From: Sphingomonas elodea ATCC 31461
Lineage (GTDB): Bacteria; Pseudomonadota; Alphaproteobacteria; Sphingomonadales; Sphingomonadaceae
NCBI RefSeq assembly: GCF_000226955.1
Contig: NZ_AGFU01000052.1
Location: 1-46,365 of the forward strand
Direction: 5' to 3'
DNA length: 46,365 bases
Below are positions 1-7,953 of this stretch, in pieces (within the stretch, counting starts at the first letter, position 1; every line of letters begins with the position of its first letter). The notes beneath the pieces are model-generated. The model was not told where the DNA came from, did not search any database, and saw only the letters and a program-made list of their open reading frames with translations. The translations under genes were made by a program, and so were the position numbers.

Positions 1-4
1 CCCC

Positions 5-73
5 CCGCCGCTGACGCGGCGGCCCCTCCACCATTCGCTGGCGCGAATGGTCCCCCTCCCCGTTCCGGGGAGG
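5..73. repeat. Three tandem hairpins upstream of engB (intergenic repeat-like)
   Basis: Three perfect inverted repeats follow each other without coding sequence. Their stems are 5-11/16-22 (ccgccgc with gcggcgg), 31-38/43-50 (ccattcgc with gcgaatgg) and 55-61/67-73 (cctcccc with ggggagg). The last hairpin resembles the end hairpins of the repeat at 3847 and 27698. This may be the tail of an intergenic repeat or a terminator for a gene left of the window. No gene is visible in 1-103. Confidence 0.55.
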
Positions 74-103
74 AATTTCCCGCAGCAAGGCGTGTGAACT
101 AAA

Positions 104-739
104 ATGCCCTTCGACCCCGATCAGATCGAATCCGCGCGCAAGCTGTTCGCCGGCCCCATCACCTTCCTCAAGTCCGCGCCGGCGCTCGAGCATCTGCCCC
201 AGCCGACCGTGCCGGAGATCGCATTCGCGGGCCGCTCGAACGTCGGCAAGTCGTCGCTGATCAACGCGCTGACCAACCGCAACAGCCTCGCCCGCACCTC
301 GGTCACGCCGGGCCGGACGCAGGAGCTCAACTTCTTCGACGTGGGCGAGCCGCTGCGCTTCCGCCTTGTCGACATGCCCGGCTATGGCTTTGCCAAGGCG
401 CCCAAGGACATGGTGCGCAAGTGGCGCTATCTGGTGAACGACTATCTGCGCGGCCGGCAGGAGCTGAAGCGCGCGCTGGTGCTGATCGATTCGCGCCACG
501 GCATCAAGGATGTCGATCGCGAGATCCTCGAGATGCTCGACGCCGCCGCCGTCAGCTATCGCCTGGTGCTCACCAAGACCGACAAGATCAAGGCGAGCGA
601 ACTGGCCGAGGTGACCGCCCGCACGGTGGAAGAGGCCCGCAAGCGCGCCGCCGCCCATCCCGAGATCCTGGCGACGTCGAGCGACAAGGGCATGGGCCTG
701 CCGGAACTTCGCGCCGCGGTGCTCGAAGCGATCGGCTGA
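104..739 (+). CDS. engB: Ribosome-biogenesis GTPase EngB/YsxC/YihA
   Basis: This is a 211-aa GTPase of the TrmE-Era-EngA-YihA-Septin class, which in studied bacteria acts in late assembly of the 50S ribosomal subunit. The P-loop GRSNVGKSS lies at residues 43-51, a Thr-rich switch I around 65-72, G3 DMPGYG at 90-95, G4 as TKTD at 157-160, and a G5-like TSSDKG near the C-terminus. Length is normal for the family. The ATG start places the G1 motif at the expected distance from the N-terminus. In many alphaproteobacteria engB follows yidC, which would lie left of the window. A short gene of the gamma-glutamylcyclotransferase fold follows after 9 nt and is probably co-transcribed. Confidence 0.96.
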   Translation: MPFDPDQIESARKLFAGPITFLKSAPALEHLPQPTVPEIAFAGRSNVGKSSLINALTNRNSLARTSVTPGRTQELNFFDVGEPLRFRLVDMPGYGFAKAPKDMVRKWRYLVNDYLRGRQELKRALVLIDSRHGIKDVDREILEMLDAAAVSYRLVLTKTDKIKASELAEVTARTVEEARKRAAAHPEILATSSDKGMGLPELRAAVLEAIG

Positions 740-748
740 GAAGGGCCC

Positions 749-1075
749 ATGGAGCCGCTCTTCTCCTACGGCACGCTCCAGCTCGACCAGGTGCAGCTTA
801 GCCAGTTCGGACGGCTGCTGGAAGGCACCGACGACGTGCTCCACGGCTTCCTCGTCACCGAAATCCAGATCCGCGATCCCGCCGTGCTCGACGCGAGCGG
901 CATCGAGACCCACCTCGCGCTGGTCCCCGGCAACGGTCCGCCGATCGCGGGCAAGGTGTTCCAGCTGACGGCGCAGGAGCTGGCCGCAGCGGACGTCTAT
1001 GAAAGCGAGAATTATGTCCGGGCATGGGTGCCCCTCGCCTCGGGCACCCATGCCTGGGTCTATGTGAAGGCCTGA
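749..1075 (+). CDS. Gamma-glutamylcyclotransferase-like (AIG2/GGCT fold) protein
   Basis: This 108-aa protein starts MEPLFSYGTLQ. The F-x-YGTL signature near the N-terminus forms the substrate loop of the AIG2/GGCT family. The segment DVYESENYVR around residues 83-92 holds the acidic residue expected at the active site. Family members cyclise gamma-glutamyl amino acids to 5-oxoproline or act on gamma-glutamylamines; the true substrate cannot be read from sequence. It lies 9 nt behind engB on the same strand and abuts the convergent peptidase gene with no spacer (stop codon at 1073-1075, opposite stop at 1076-1078). Confidence 0.85.
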   Translation: MEPLFSYGTLQLDQVQLSQFGRLLEGTDDVLHGFLVTEIQIRDPAVLDASGIETHLALVPGNGPPIAGKVFQLTAQELAAADVYESENYVRAWVPLASGTHAWVYVKA

Positions 1076-3040
1076 TCAGGCCGGGTTGTACTTCGCCAGG
1101 AACGCCTCCAGCGCCTTGAGGAAGCTCAGCCGGTCCTCGCCGCGGGTGAAGTGGTGGTCGCCCTCGGGCTGCTCGATGAACTCGAACGGTTTGCCCGCCG
1201 CCTGGAGCCGCTCCGCCATCAGCTTGCTCTGCTTGAACGGCACGCGGCGATCCTTCTTGCCGTGGACGATCAGGATCGGCGTCGAGAACTCCTCCGGATG
1301 GTAGAGCGGCGACACCGCCTTGAAGTCCGGCGCCTGCGCCTTCATCCAGTCCTTGCCGGCGCCGCCGCCGAGGAACTGCGAGTCATAGGCGACCATCCGG
1401 CCGAGATCGGACACGCCGGCGAACGATACCGCGCAGCGGAACAGCTTGCCGTCGCGCTGGGCGGCGCGAAACGCCGCATAGCCGCCATAGGAACCGCCGA
1501 CGATGCACACCCGCTTCGGATCGGCGATGCCCTGGTCGGCCAGCGCCTTCACCGCATCGTTCAGGTCGTCCTGCATCGCCAGACCCCATTGCCCCTCGGC
1601 CTTTTGCAGGAAGGGCGTGCCGAAGCCGGTCGAGCCGCGATAGTTGGGCTTGATCACCGCATAGCCGCGATCGGCGAGAAACTGCGACCACCAGTCCCAT
1701 TCCTCCTCGTCGCGTGCCGAGGGGCCGCCATGCGGCATCAGGATCAGCGGCAGATTCTTGCCGGCACTGCCGCGCGGCAGCGTCAGCACCGCGGCGATGT
1801 CCAGCCCGTCGCGCGCCTTGTAGTGGATCGTCTTCACCGGGTGGAGACGCCGCAGCTTCAGCGTCTGGTTGTTCATCGCCAGCGGATCGAGCGTATCGTC
1901 GGCGGCGCGATAGACGAAATAGGCGCCGGGCGCGGTCGCATCGCCCACCCGCACGATCGCCACCGAATGATCGGTGTTGAAGCTGGTGATCTCCACCTGT
2001 GCGGCCTGCACCTTGGCGCTCAGATTCTTCTGCAGCGCCGCCATCGCCGGATCGGTCCAGTGCGTCGTGGAACGGTTCTCCGTCACCTCGACGCCCAGCA
2101 GGGTGGAGCGCACCGGATCGACCACCGGGCCGCTGATGTCATAGCCCGGCGCGGCGAAGATCTGCTTGCCGGTCTGCATCGTCGCAAGATCGAACTCCCA
2201 CAGTGCGGAGAAGCCCTTGTCGTCATCCTGCACCACCAGCGCCTTGCCGGGATCGGGCAGGAACAGCGATGGCACCAGCAGGCTGTCATGGATGCCGCGC
2301 GCGCGATCGACGACGCGGAAGTCGCTGCGCGCGTCGGGGCGGTACAGCAGACGGCGGTTGCGGCCGTCCTCGCTGCGGCCGATGCCCATGCGCACCGTGC
2401 CGGCGGCATCGGCATACCAGTCCATCACGCCTTCACGGCCGTCGAGCAGCCGCCGGTGCTTGCCGGTCGACACGTCCACCTGGTCCACCTTCGGCCAGAA
2501 GCCGGGCTCGTTCGAATAGATGGAGGTCTGCGCCGCCAGCAGGATGCGCGGCGTGCCGTCCTGCGCGGTCCATATCAGGCGCGCGCCGTTCTGCCCGGTA
2601 TCGGGCGTGTTGAGCATCACCGTCTTGCCGGTATTGGCGTTCACGCCCACCGCGCGGGTGATGTACCACTCGTCGCCCTCGACCGGCATCGTCCGGCCGA
2701 TGCCGATCACCAGCCACTCGTCATTGACCCAGCGCCACCAGTTCAGGTCGGTCTCGCCGGTGGCGATCAGCTGCTTCGACTGTCCGTCGAAGGAGACGAC
2801 CGCGAAATACTGCTTGCCCTGCACCGCCAGCTGGCCGGCAAAGCGCTTGCCGTCGGGCGAGACCTCCGGCGATTCGAGCATCGGCAGTTCCGCGAACACC
2901 GCCGTGTCGATCTTGCCCGGCGCGACGGGCGCGGGCGTGGCGCTGGCGGCCGACGCCTTCTCCTGTGCCCCTACCGGCGGGCACGTCGCCGCCACCGCCA
3001 CGGCCGCGGCCGCCGCGAACAGGCACCACTTCTTCAGCAT
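1076..3040 (-). CDS. Secreted S9 family (prolyl oligopeptidase-like) peptidase
   Basis: This 654-aa protein has a signal peptide (MLKKWC followed by an Ala/Val-rich core ending near VGAQE at residue 26), so it is probably periplasmic. The N-terminal ~390 residues look like the beta-propeller half of S9 enzymes. The C-terminal half is an alpha/beta hydrolase with catalytic Ser517 in GGSYGG, Asp597 in GKKDRRVP and His629 in EGDHHF, plus an oxyanion motif HGGPSARDE. It should cleave short peptides, as dipeptidyl- and acylaminoacyl-peptidases do; exact specificity is unknown. It ends against the upstream gene with no gap. The reverse strand here also carries long open frames, typical of GC-rich DNA, which I read as shadows. 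Confidence 0.93.
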   Translation of the reverse strand: MLKKWCLFAAAAAVAVAATCPPVGAQEKASAASATPAPVAPGKIDTAVFAELPMLESPEVSPDGKRFAGQLAVQGKQYFAVVSFDGQSKQLIATGETDLNWWRWVNDEWLVIGIGRTMPVEGDEWYITRAVGVNANTGKTVMLNTPDTGQNGARLIWTAQDGTPRILLAAQTSIYSNEPGFWPKVDQVDVSTGKHRRLLDGREGVMDWYADAAGTVRMGIGRSEDGRNRRLLYRPDARSDFRVVDRARGIHDSLLVPSLFLPDPGKALVVQDDDKGFSALWEFDLATMQTGKQIFAAPGYDISGPVVDPVRSTLLGVEVTENRSTTHWTDPAMAALQKNLSAKVQAAQVEITSFNTDHSVAIVRVGDATAPGAYFVYRAADDTLDPLAMNNQTLKLRRLHPVKTIHYKARDGLDIAAVLTLPRGSAGKNLPLILMPHGGPSARDEEEWDWWSQFLADRGYAVIKPNYRGSTGFGTPFLQKAEGQWGLAMQDDLNDAVKALADQGIADPKRVCIVGGSYGGYAAFRAAQRDGKLFRCAVSFAGVSDLGRMVAYDSQFLGGGAGKDWMKAQAPDFKAVSPLYHPEEFSTPILIVHGKKDRRVPFKQSKLMAERLQAAGKPFEFIEQPEGDHHFTRGEDRLSFLKALEAFLAKYNPA

Positions 3041-3147
3041 CGTCTTGTCGTCCCCCGAGTCGCGGCCCCCTGCCGCCAGGGGCGCACTCTGGAAATGTTG
3101 ACGCGCCTTCGCAACGGTTTTGCCAACGCCCGGTTGCTGCGCTCGCC

Positions 3148-3168
3148 GCCCCCGTCTATTCCGGGGGC
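3148..3168 (+). promoter_or_regulatory. Hairpin immediately before the GST start codon
   Basis: Bases 3148-3154 (gcccccg) pair with 3162-3168 (cgggggc) around a 7-nt loop, and the ATG follows at 3169. A weak promoter-like pair, TTGCTG at 3134-3139 and TATTCC at 3157-3162, overlaps it. If that promoter is used, the transcript would start at or near the ATG. This is inference from sequence only. Confidence 0.3.
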
Positions 3169-3831
3169 ATGAAGCTCATCATCGGCAACAAGGCCTATTC
3201 CTCCTGGTCCCTGCGCGGCTGGCTCGCCTGCAAGCTGTCGGGCCTGCCCTTCGAGGAAACGGTGGTGCCGCTCTACGACCAGGACTGGGACCGGCGCCGC
3301 GAGGGCGACGAATTCGCCCCCTCCTCGGGCAAGGTGCCGATCCTGTGGGACGGCGAGGCGGTGGTGTGGGACAGCCTGGCCATCGTCGAGTATCTGAACG
3401 ACAAGACCGGCAACACCAAGTTCTGGCCCGAGGAGCCCGCTGCCCGCGCCATGGCGCGATCGATGGCGGCGGAAATGCATTCGAGCTTCGCGGCCCTGCG
3501 CCGCAAGCACAGCATGAACATCCGTCAGGTCTACCCGCCCGCGCCGGTGGACGAGGATGTCGCGGCAGACCTGTCGCGGATCATGGAGCTCTGGGCACAG
3601 GCGCGCGCGCGCTACGGCGGCGCGGAGCCGTTTTTGTTCGGCGCCTTCGGGGCGGCCGACATCATGTTCGCGCCGGTGGTAACGCGGATCGTCACCTACT
3701 CGCTGCCGGTGCCGCGTTTCGCACAGGGCTATATGCTCGCGGTGCTCCAGCATCCCTTCCTGCAGGACTGGATCGCCGGCGCGCAGGAAGAGGAATGGGT
3801 GATCGAGAAGTTCGAGCTGCCGGTGGCGTGA
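3169..3831 (+). CDS. Glutathione S-transferase family protein
   Basis: This 220-aa protein starts MKLIIGNKAYSSWSLRGW, typical of a GST clade whose thioredoxin-fold domain begins directly at the N-terminus. Ser12/Ser13 in the YSSWS stretch are candidates for the glutathione-activating residue. The G-site segment KVPILWDGEAVVWDSLAI (about residues 55-72) carries the cis-Pro and the acidic/Ser pair that bind glutathione. The all-alpha domain spans roughly 90-215. The frame is open further upstream, but this ATG gives the canonical N-terminus. No Shine-Dalgarno is visible; a 7-bp hairpin sits directly before the ATG. The gene is convergent with the cupin gene, with a structured repeat between them. 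Confidence 0.92.
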   Translation: MKLIIGNKAYSSWSLRGWLACKLSGLPFEETVVPLYDQDWDRRREGDEFAPSSGKVPILWDGEAVVWDSLAIVEYLNDKTGNTKFWPEEPAARAMARSMAAEMHSSFAALRRKHSMNIRQVYPPAPVDEDVAADLSRIMELWAQARARYGGAEPFLFGAFGAADIMFAPVVTRIVTYSLPVPRFAQGYMLAVLQHPFLQDWIAGAQEEEWVIEKFELPVA

Positions 3832-3846
3832 AGCCTTACCTTCTTG

Positions 3847-3954
3847 AGCCCCTCCCCTTCAGGGGAGGGGTTGGGGTGGGGCGGTGTCTCACCGAGCACA
3901 ACAGGCGTTCTGGAATCCCTCCACCCCCAACCCCTCCTCCAGGGAGGAGGGGCT
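3847..3954 (+). repeat. 108-bp intergenic repeat with paired end hairpins, copy 1
   Basis: A 9-bp hairpin at each end (3849-3857/3862-3870 and 3931-3939/3944-3952) flanks a ~60-bp core. Outer sequence 3841-3855 is also complementary to 3946-3960 with one mismatch, so the whole element can fold on itself. A near-identical copy lies at 27698-27806 in the same orientation. Here it separates two convergent genes (GST and cupin) and could terminate both. No transposase is present. Confidence 0.85.
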
Positions 3955-3966
3955 TAAGAAGAATTG

Positions 3967-4428
3967 TCACCGCAACCGCTCGGTCTCGTAGCGCGTGCCG
4001 TCCTTGCGGAAATACCCCTCGGGCGTGAACACCATGTCGATGTCGGGATAGTCGCCGCTTCCCCTTGGCCCCGCGCTGATCGCGAGGAACACCACGTCCT
4101 CTCCCGACCGGTTCTGCAGATGGTGTCCGTTCTTCACACCGGCGGGGAATGCCGCACAATCGCCTGCACGCAGCAGTGTCTCCCCGCCCTCTTCCACCAG
4201 CACCGCCTCGCCTGACAGCATCACGACGAGTTCGTCCTCGCTATCGTGCCAGTGCCGCTGCGACGACCAGGCGCCGGGCTTCAGCACCACGTGGCTGGCC
4301 CCCATGGCGGTGAGCCCCGATGCGGGCGCCAGCCGACGGTACCAGCGCGCCGCCACCGCCCCGTCGAACGGCGCCGGATAGCCGGTGGCGTTGGTCTGCG
4401 GGATTGTATCCAGGTCCAGCTTGGGCAA
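3967..4428 (-). CDS. Single-domain cupin protein
   Basis: This is a 153-aa protein with the cupin-2 double-stranded beta-helix. Motif 1 is SSQRHWHDSEDELVVMLSG, with metal-ligand histidines and a glutamate; motif 2 is the segment around AGDCAAFPAGVKNGHHL, with the late histidines. The start is TTG at 4428, giving MPKLDLDTIPQTN, because AGGAGG (4434-4439 on the minus strand) sits 5 nt upstream and no ATG lies nearby. Proteins of this type are annotated only as cupins; ligand and reaction are unknown. Its start codon is 28 nt from that of divergent dapE, so both leaders overlap. Confidence 0.87.
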   Translation of the reverse strand: MPKLDLDTIPQTNATGYPAPFDGAVAARWYRRLAPASGLTAMGASHVVLKPGAWSSQRHWHDSEDELVVMLSGEAVLVEEGGETLLRAGDCAAFPAGVKNGHHLQNRSGEDVVFLAISAGPRGSGDYPDIDMVFTPEGYFRKDGTRYETERLR

Positions 4429-4456
4429 TGTCGCCTCCTCAGTTGTGGGAGGTAGT

Positions 4457-5569
4457 GTGCAGGACGTCGTCGAACTCACCAAGGCCCTGATCGGTGCCGA
4501 AAGCGTCACCCCGGCGCGCGGCAGCGTGTTCGACGTGCTCGAAGCCGCCGTCACGCCGCTGGGCTTCCGCGTCGAGCGCTTCGTCGAGGGCGCGGCGCCC
4601 GACGGACCGGTGGAGAACCTGCTCGCGGTGCGCGGCAGCGGCGGTCCGCACCTCGCCTTTGCCGGGCATCTGGATGTGGTACCGCCCGGCGAGGGCTGGA
4701 CCAGCGGTGCCTTCACCCCGGAGATCCGCGGCGACCTGCTCTACGGGCGCGGTGCGGTGGATATGAAGGGCGCGATCGCTGCCTTTGTCGCGGCCGCCGC
4801 GGAGGTGCCCGAGCGCGGCACCACCAGCCTGATCATCACCGGCGACGAAGAAGGCCCGGCCACCTTCGGCACGCCCAGGCTGATCGAACGGATGGCGGAG
4901 CGCGGCCTGACGCCCGATTGCTGCGTGGTGGGCGAACCCACCTCGGCGCACCGGCTGGGCGACACGATCAAGATCGGGCGGCGTGGCTCGACGGTGATCG
5001 ACATCGCGGTGATCGGCCGCCAGGGCCATGTCGCCTATCCGCACCTCGCCGACAATCCGGTGCCACGCCTGGTCCGCGCGCTGGCCGAGATCGACGCGAT
5101 CACGCTGGACGCCGGCAATGCCTGGTTTCAGCCGTCGAACATCGAGGTCATCGACCTGGCCGTCGGCAACAAGGCGACCAACGTGATCCCCGGCCGCGCC
5201 GCCGCCCGGATCAGCATCCGCTTCAACGATCAGCAGCGCGGCCCCGATCTGATCGAACGCATCCGCGAGATCGTCGCCCGCCATGCCCCGCATGCCGATG
5301 TCACTGGCTGCGTCTATGGCGAGGCGTTCCTCACCCAGCCGGGCCCGCTTTCGGACCTGGTGAGCGGCGCGATCCGCGACGTACTCGGCGTCGAGGCGGA
5401 GTTGTCGACCACCGGCGGCACCTCCGACGCGCGCTTCCTGTCGCGGATATGCCCGGTGGTGGAGTTCGGCCTGCTCAACGCGACGATGCACAAGCTGGAC
5501 GAAGCGGTGGCGCTCGACGATCTGCGTGCGCTGACGCGGGTCTATGCGGAGATACTGCGGCGGGTCTGA
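4457..5569 (+). CDS. dapE: Succinyl-diaminopimelate desuccinylase
   Basis: This 370-aa M20 metallohydrolase converts N-succinyl-LL-diaminopimelate to LL-DAP and succinate in lysine and peptidoglycan precursor synthesis. Metal-site motifs are AFAGHLDVVPPGEGW (His71, Asp73), GRGAVDMKGA (bridging Asp102) and ITGDEEGPA (general base Glu131 and ligand Glu132). Late motifs TGGTSDARF and NATMHKLDE, with the last metal-binding His, also fit DapE. The dimerisation lid lies about residues 178-290. GTG at 4457 is chosen as start: GGGAGG lies at 4447-4452 and the protein then begins at the usual helix. It is convergent with the following gene, 7 nt away. Confidence 0.93.
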   Translation: MQDVVELTKALIGAESVTPARGSVFDVLEAAVTPLGFRVERFVEGAAPDGPVENLLAVRGSGGPHLAFAGHLDVVPPGEGWTSGAFTPEIRGDLLYGRGAVDMKGAIAAFVAAAAEVPERGTTSLIITGDEEGPATFGTPRLIERMAERGLTPDCCVVGEPTSAHRLGDTIKIGRRGSTVIDIAVIGRQGHVAYPHLADNPVPRLVRALAEIDAITLDAGNAWFQPSNIEVIDLAVGNKATNVIPGRAAARISIRFNDQQRGPDLIERIREIVARHAPHADVTGCVYGEAFLTQPGPLSDLVSGAIRDVLGVEAELSTTGGTSDARFLSRICPVVEFGLLNATMHKLDEAVALDDLRALTRVYAEILRRV

Positions 5570-5576
5570 GCAACGC

Positions 5577-7220
5577 TCAGGCGGTAACCCGGCGGGGCGT
5601 CATGCCCTTCACCCAGGCGAGGAAGTCCGCCTCGCCCATCGGCGTGGCGATCGCATAGCCCTGCAGCACGTCGCAACCGAGCACGCGCAGCACCGCCGCC
5701 TGCGCCTCGCTCTCGATGCCCTCGGCCACCGCCTCGCAGCCAAGGCCATGCACCAGGCCGATCACCGCCTGGGCGATCGAGCGCGCATCGGTGCTGGTGG
5801 CGACATGCTCGATCACGCTGCGATCCAGCTTCACTCGGTCGATCGGCAGCCGCCGAAGCCGGGCGAGGTTGGAATAGCCGGTCCCGAAGTCGTCGACCGC
5901 GACCGTTGCCCCCGCCGCCCGCAACGCAGCGATGGCGCGCAACACGTCCTCGGAGCAATGCATGGCCAGCGTTTCGCTGATCTCCAGCTCGAGCAGCCGC
6001 GCGGGTGCCCTGGCAGCCAGCATCGCGGCGCGGAGATGGCGGAAGAAGCTGGCATGATCGATCTGGCGCTGGCTGACATTGACCGCCAGCCGCTGATCCA
6101 GGCCGAGGCGGCCCCAACGGGCGATCGTATTTGCCACCTTCGTCACCACCCAATCGCCGATCTCGACGATCAGGCCGGTTTCCTCGGCACGCGCGAGGAA
6201 AGCCGCGGGCAATTTGGTGCCCTCCGGATGGTCCCAGCGCAGCAGCGCCTCGGCGCCGACGATCGCGCCGTCGTCGGCCGACACCTGCGGCTGGAAGACG
6301 AGCGAGAATTGATCATGCTCGATCGCCGCACGCAACTCGGTCTCCAGCCGCGCGCGCGCGATCATCTGGGCGGCGAGCCCGTCGCTGAACGTCTCCACCC
6401 GGCCGCGCCCCTGGGTCTTCGCCTGGTACATGGCCGCATCGGCCGCGCCCATCAGGTCGTGCAGCGTGTGGCCGTGGTCCGGATGCAGCGCGAGACCGAT
6501 CGAGGCGCCGATCGACACCTGCTGCCCGGCGAGCTCGAACGGCGCGGAAAGCGCCTCCAGCACCTTGTTTCCGACCAGTGCGCGCATGTCGGGATCCGGC
6601 AGGTGGGGGAAGAACAGGGTGAACTCGTCCCCGGCGAGCCGGCCGATCAGCGGGGTTTCGCCATGGGTGTAGATCGCGCACTGATCGCCCACCGCGCGCA
6701 GCCGGTTGGCGACCAGGCCGAGCAGCACGTCGCCCACCGCGTGGCCGAGCGTGTCGTTGACCGCCTTGAAGCGATCGAGATCGATGAAGAACAGCACGGC
6801 GCGGCTGTCCTCGCGGGCTTCCTCCAGCATGCGCTCGGCGCTGCGCCGGAAATGCGGGCGGTTGGCGAGGCCGGTCACCGTATCGAACATGGCGAGCCGG
6901 TGGACACTCTCCAGATTGCCGTGCAGTTTGTGGAACAGGTCGCCGATCGACTGGGCCAGGCGCGGCGCGCCCCGGGCGAGCGCCGGCGGCAACGGACTTT
7001 CCAGATCGCCGAGCGCCGCCGCATCGAGCCGGTCGACCGCAGCTGCAAGCGCCGCCAGATGCCGCGGGCGGGCAACCCGCCCGGCAGCCATCGCCAGAAG
7101 AACGGAAAGCGGCAGCGCAAGTCCCGCGGCAAGAAGAAGCTGTGCCGGCGCAATGCCGCAAAGCAACGCCCCGAAGGCGAGCAACATGGCGGCAAGCAGC
7201 GCCGCGATCGGCACGGCCAT
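5577..7220 (-). CDS. Membrane GGDEF-EAL cyclic-di-GMP signalling protein
   Basis: From ATG 7220 this is 547 aa. Two hydrophobic helices (about residues 2-22 and 24-46) come first, then a short linker, GGDEF (about 105-275) and EAL (about 290-540). The GGDEF signature is AGDEF at 196-200. The RxxD inhibitory site is absent: the aligned stretch reads GETP. The EAL domain keeps EAL at 324-326, NVS, the Glu of EISET, DDFGTG at 443-448, the Lys of KLDRS, AEGIE and LQGY, so phosphodiesterase activity is likely. Whether the cyclase half works or only binds GTP cannot be told. Upstream in-frame starts at 7289 (ATG) and 7298 (GTG) are possible but lack a clear ribosome site. Confidence 0.92.
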   Translation of the reverse strand: MAVPIAALLAAMLLAFGALLCGIAPAQLLLAAGLALPLSVLLAMAAGRVARPRHLAALAAAVDRLDAAALGDLESPLPPALARGAPRLAQSIGDLFHKLHGNLESVHRLAMFDTVTGLANRPHFRRSAERMLEEAREDSRAVLFFIDLDRFKAVNDTLGHAVGDVLLGLVANRLRAVGDQCAIYTHGETPLIGRLAGDEFTLFFPHLPDPDMRALVGNKVLEALSAPFELAGQQVSIGASIGLALHPDHGHTLHDLMGAADAAMYQAKTQGRGRVETFSDGLAAQMIARARLETELRAAIEHDQFSLVFQPQVSADDGAIVGAEALLRWDHPEGTKLPAAFLARAEETGLIVEIGDWVVTKVANTIARWGRLGLDQRLAVNVSQRQIDHASFFRHLRAAMLAARAPARLLELEISETLAMHCSEDVLRAIAALRAAGATVAVDDFGTGYSNLARLRRLPIDRVKLDRSVIEHVATSTDARSIAQAVIGLVHGLGCEAVAEGIESEAQAAVLRVLGCDVLQGYAIATPMGEADFLAWVKGMTPRRVTA

Positions 7221-7338
7221 TGCCCCGTTTCGCTCCCCCCAGCGTGTTGGCGAATGTTGTTTCAAGAATCCCCCGACGCACGGAGCCATTGTCCGCACGC
7301 AGCAGACCTTCGCATGAAATCGTTAAGAAACTTCGGCC

Positions 7339-7953
7339 TCAGCCCTGTGCGCGCGGCCGCCGGAGGACGATGTACAGCGCCCCTGCCCCGCCGTGCCGCG
7401 GATGCGCCTGGCGGACGGCGGCGATGCGGTCGGCATGCCGCGAAGCGGCCAGCCAGTCGCCGACCGCGGCCCGGATCGCGCCGCGTGCGTGGGGCCGCTC
7501 CGATTCCGGGCGGGGCGGCTTGCCGGTGACCAGCAGCAGTACCCGGTCACCGCGCGCGATCGCCTGCGCGAGCCCCGCATCGAGCCGGTCATAGGCAGCG
7601 TGGAGACTGTGCCCGTGCAGATCGATGGCACTTTCCGGTGCGACCAGTCCCCGCGACAGGCGCCGGTCCCAGCTGGCGTCCAGCGTGCGGCGCTCATGCG
7701 TATCGGGCAGCGGGGTCGACAGGGTGATCGCCGGACGGGCCGGACGGGTCGGCACCAGCTTGCCGGTCGGCACCTCCAGCCTGCGCGGCGCCGGGCGTGG
7801 CTGTGGCGACGGCGACGGCGACGGTGCCGGCAGGGGTTCGGGCGGCAGGGTCCTGGGCGCCGCCCGGCCGTGCAGGGGCGTCACGCTCTGGATCACCTTC
7901 TGCCACAACGCCGCTTCCTCGGGCGCCAGGTTGCGGCGCCCGCGCCCGCTCAT
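7339..7953 (-). CDS. Smr/MutS2 C-terminal domain protein
   Basis: This 204-aa protein starts MSGRGRRNLAPEEAALWQKV. After a charged N-terminus comes a low-complexity Pro/Ser/Arg stretch (about residues 40-75), then the Smr domain in the C-terminal half. The Smr signature is LDLHGH-like: AIDLHGHSLHAAYDRL, followed by LLLVTGK and the terminal HPRHGGAGALYIVLRR. Smr domains are DNA- or RNA-nicking nucleases; the role of this stand-alone form in alphaproteobacteria is unknown to me. It overlaps the end of mltA by 4 nt (ATGA, 7950-7953), so translation is coupled in the order timA, mltA, smr. Confidence 0.92.
   Translation of the reverse strand: MSGRGRRNLAPEEAALWQKVIQSVTPLHGRAAPRTLPPEPLPAPSPSPSPQPRPAPRRLEVPTGKLVPTRPARPAITLSTPLPDTHERRTLDASWDRRLSRGLVAPESAIDLHGHSLHAAYDRLDAGLAQAIARGDRVLLLVTGKPPRPESERPHARGAIRAAVGDWLAASRHADRIAAVRQAHPRHGGAGALYIVLRRPRAQG

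Noticed and set aside
1151-3172. Very long open frame (about 670 codons) on the strand opposite the S9 peptidase
   Set aside because: Composition is His/Arg/Ala-rich with no domain, and the peptidase on the other strand has a full catalytic triad and signal peptide. Long antisense frames are expected in GC-rich DNA.
5544-7529. Antisense open frame of about 660 codons across the GGDEF-EAL gene
   Set aside because: No recognisable domain; the opposite strand has two full signalling domains.
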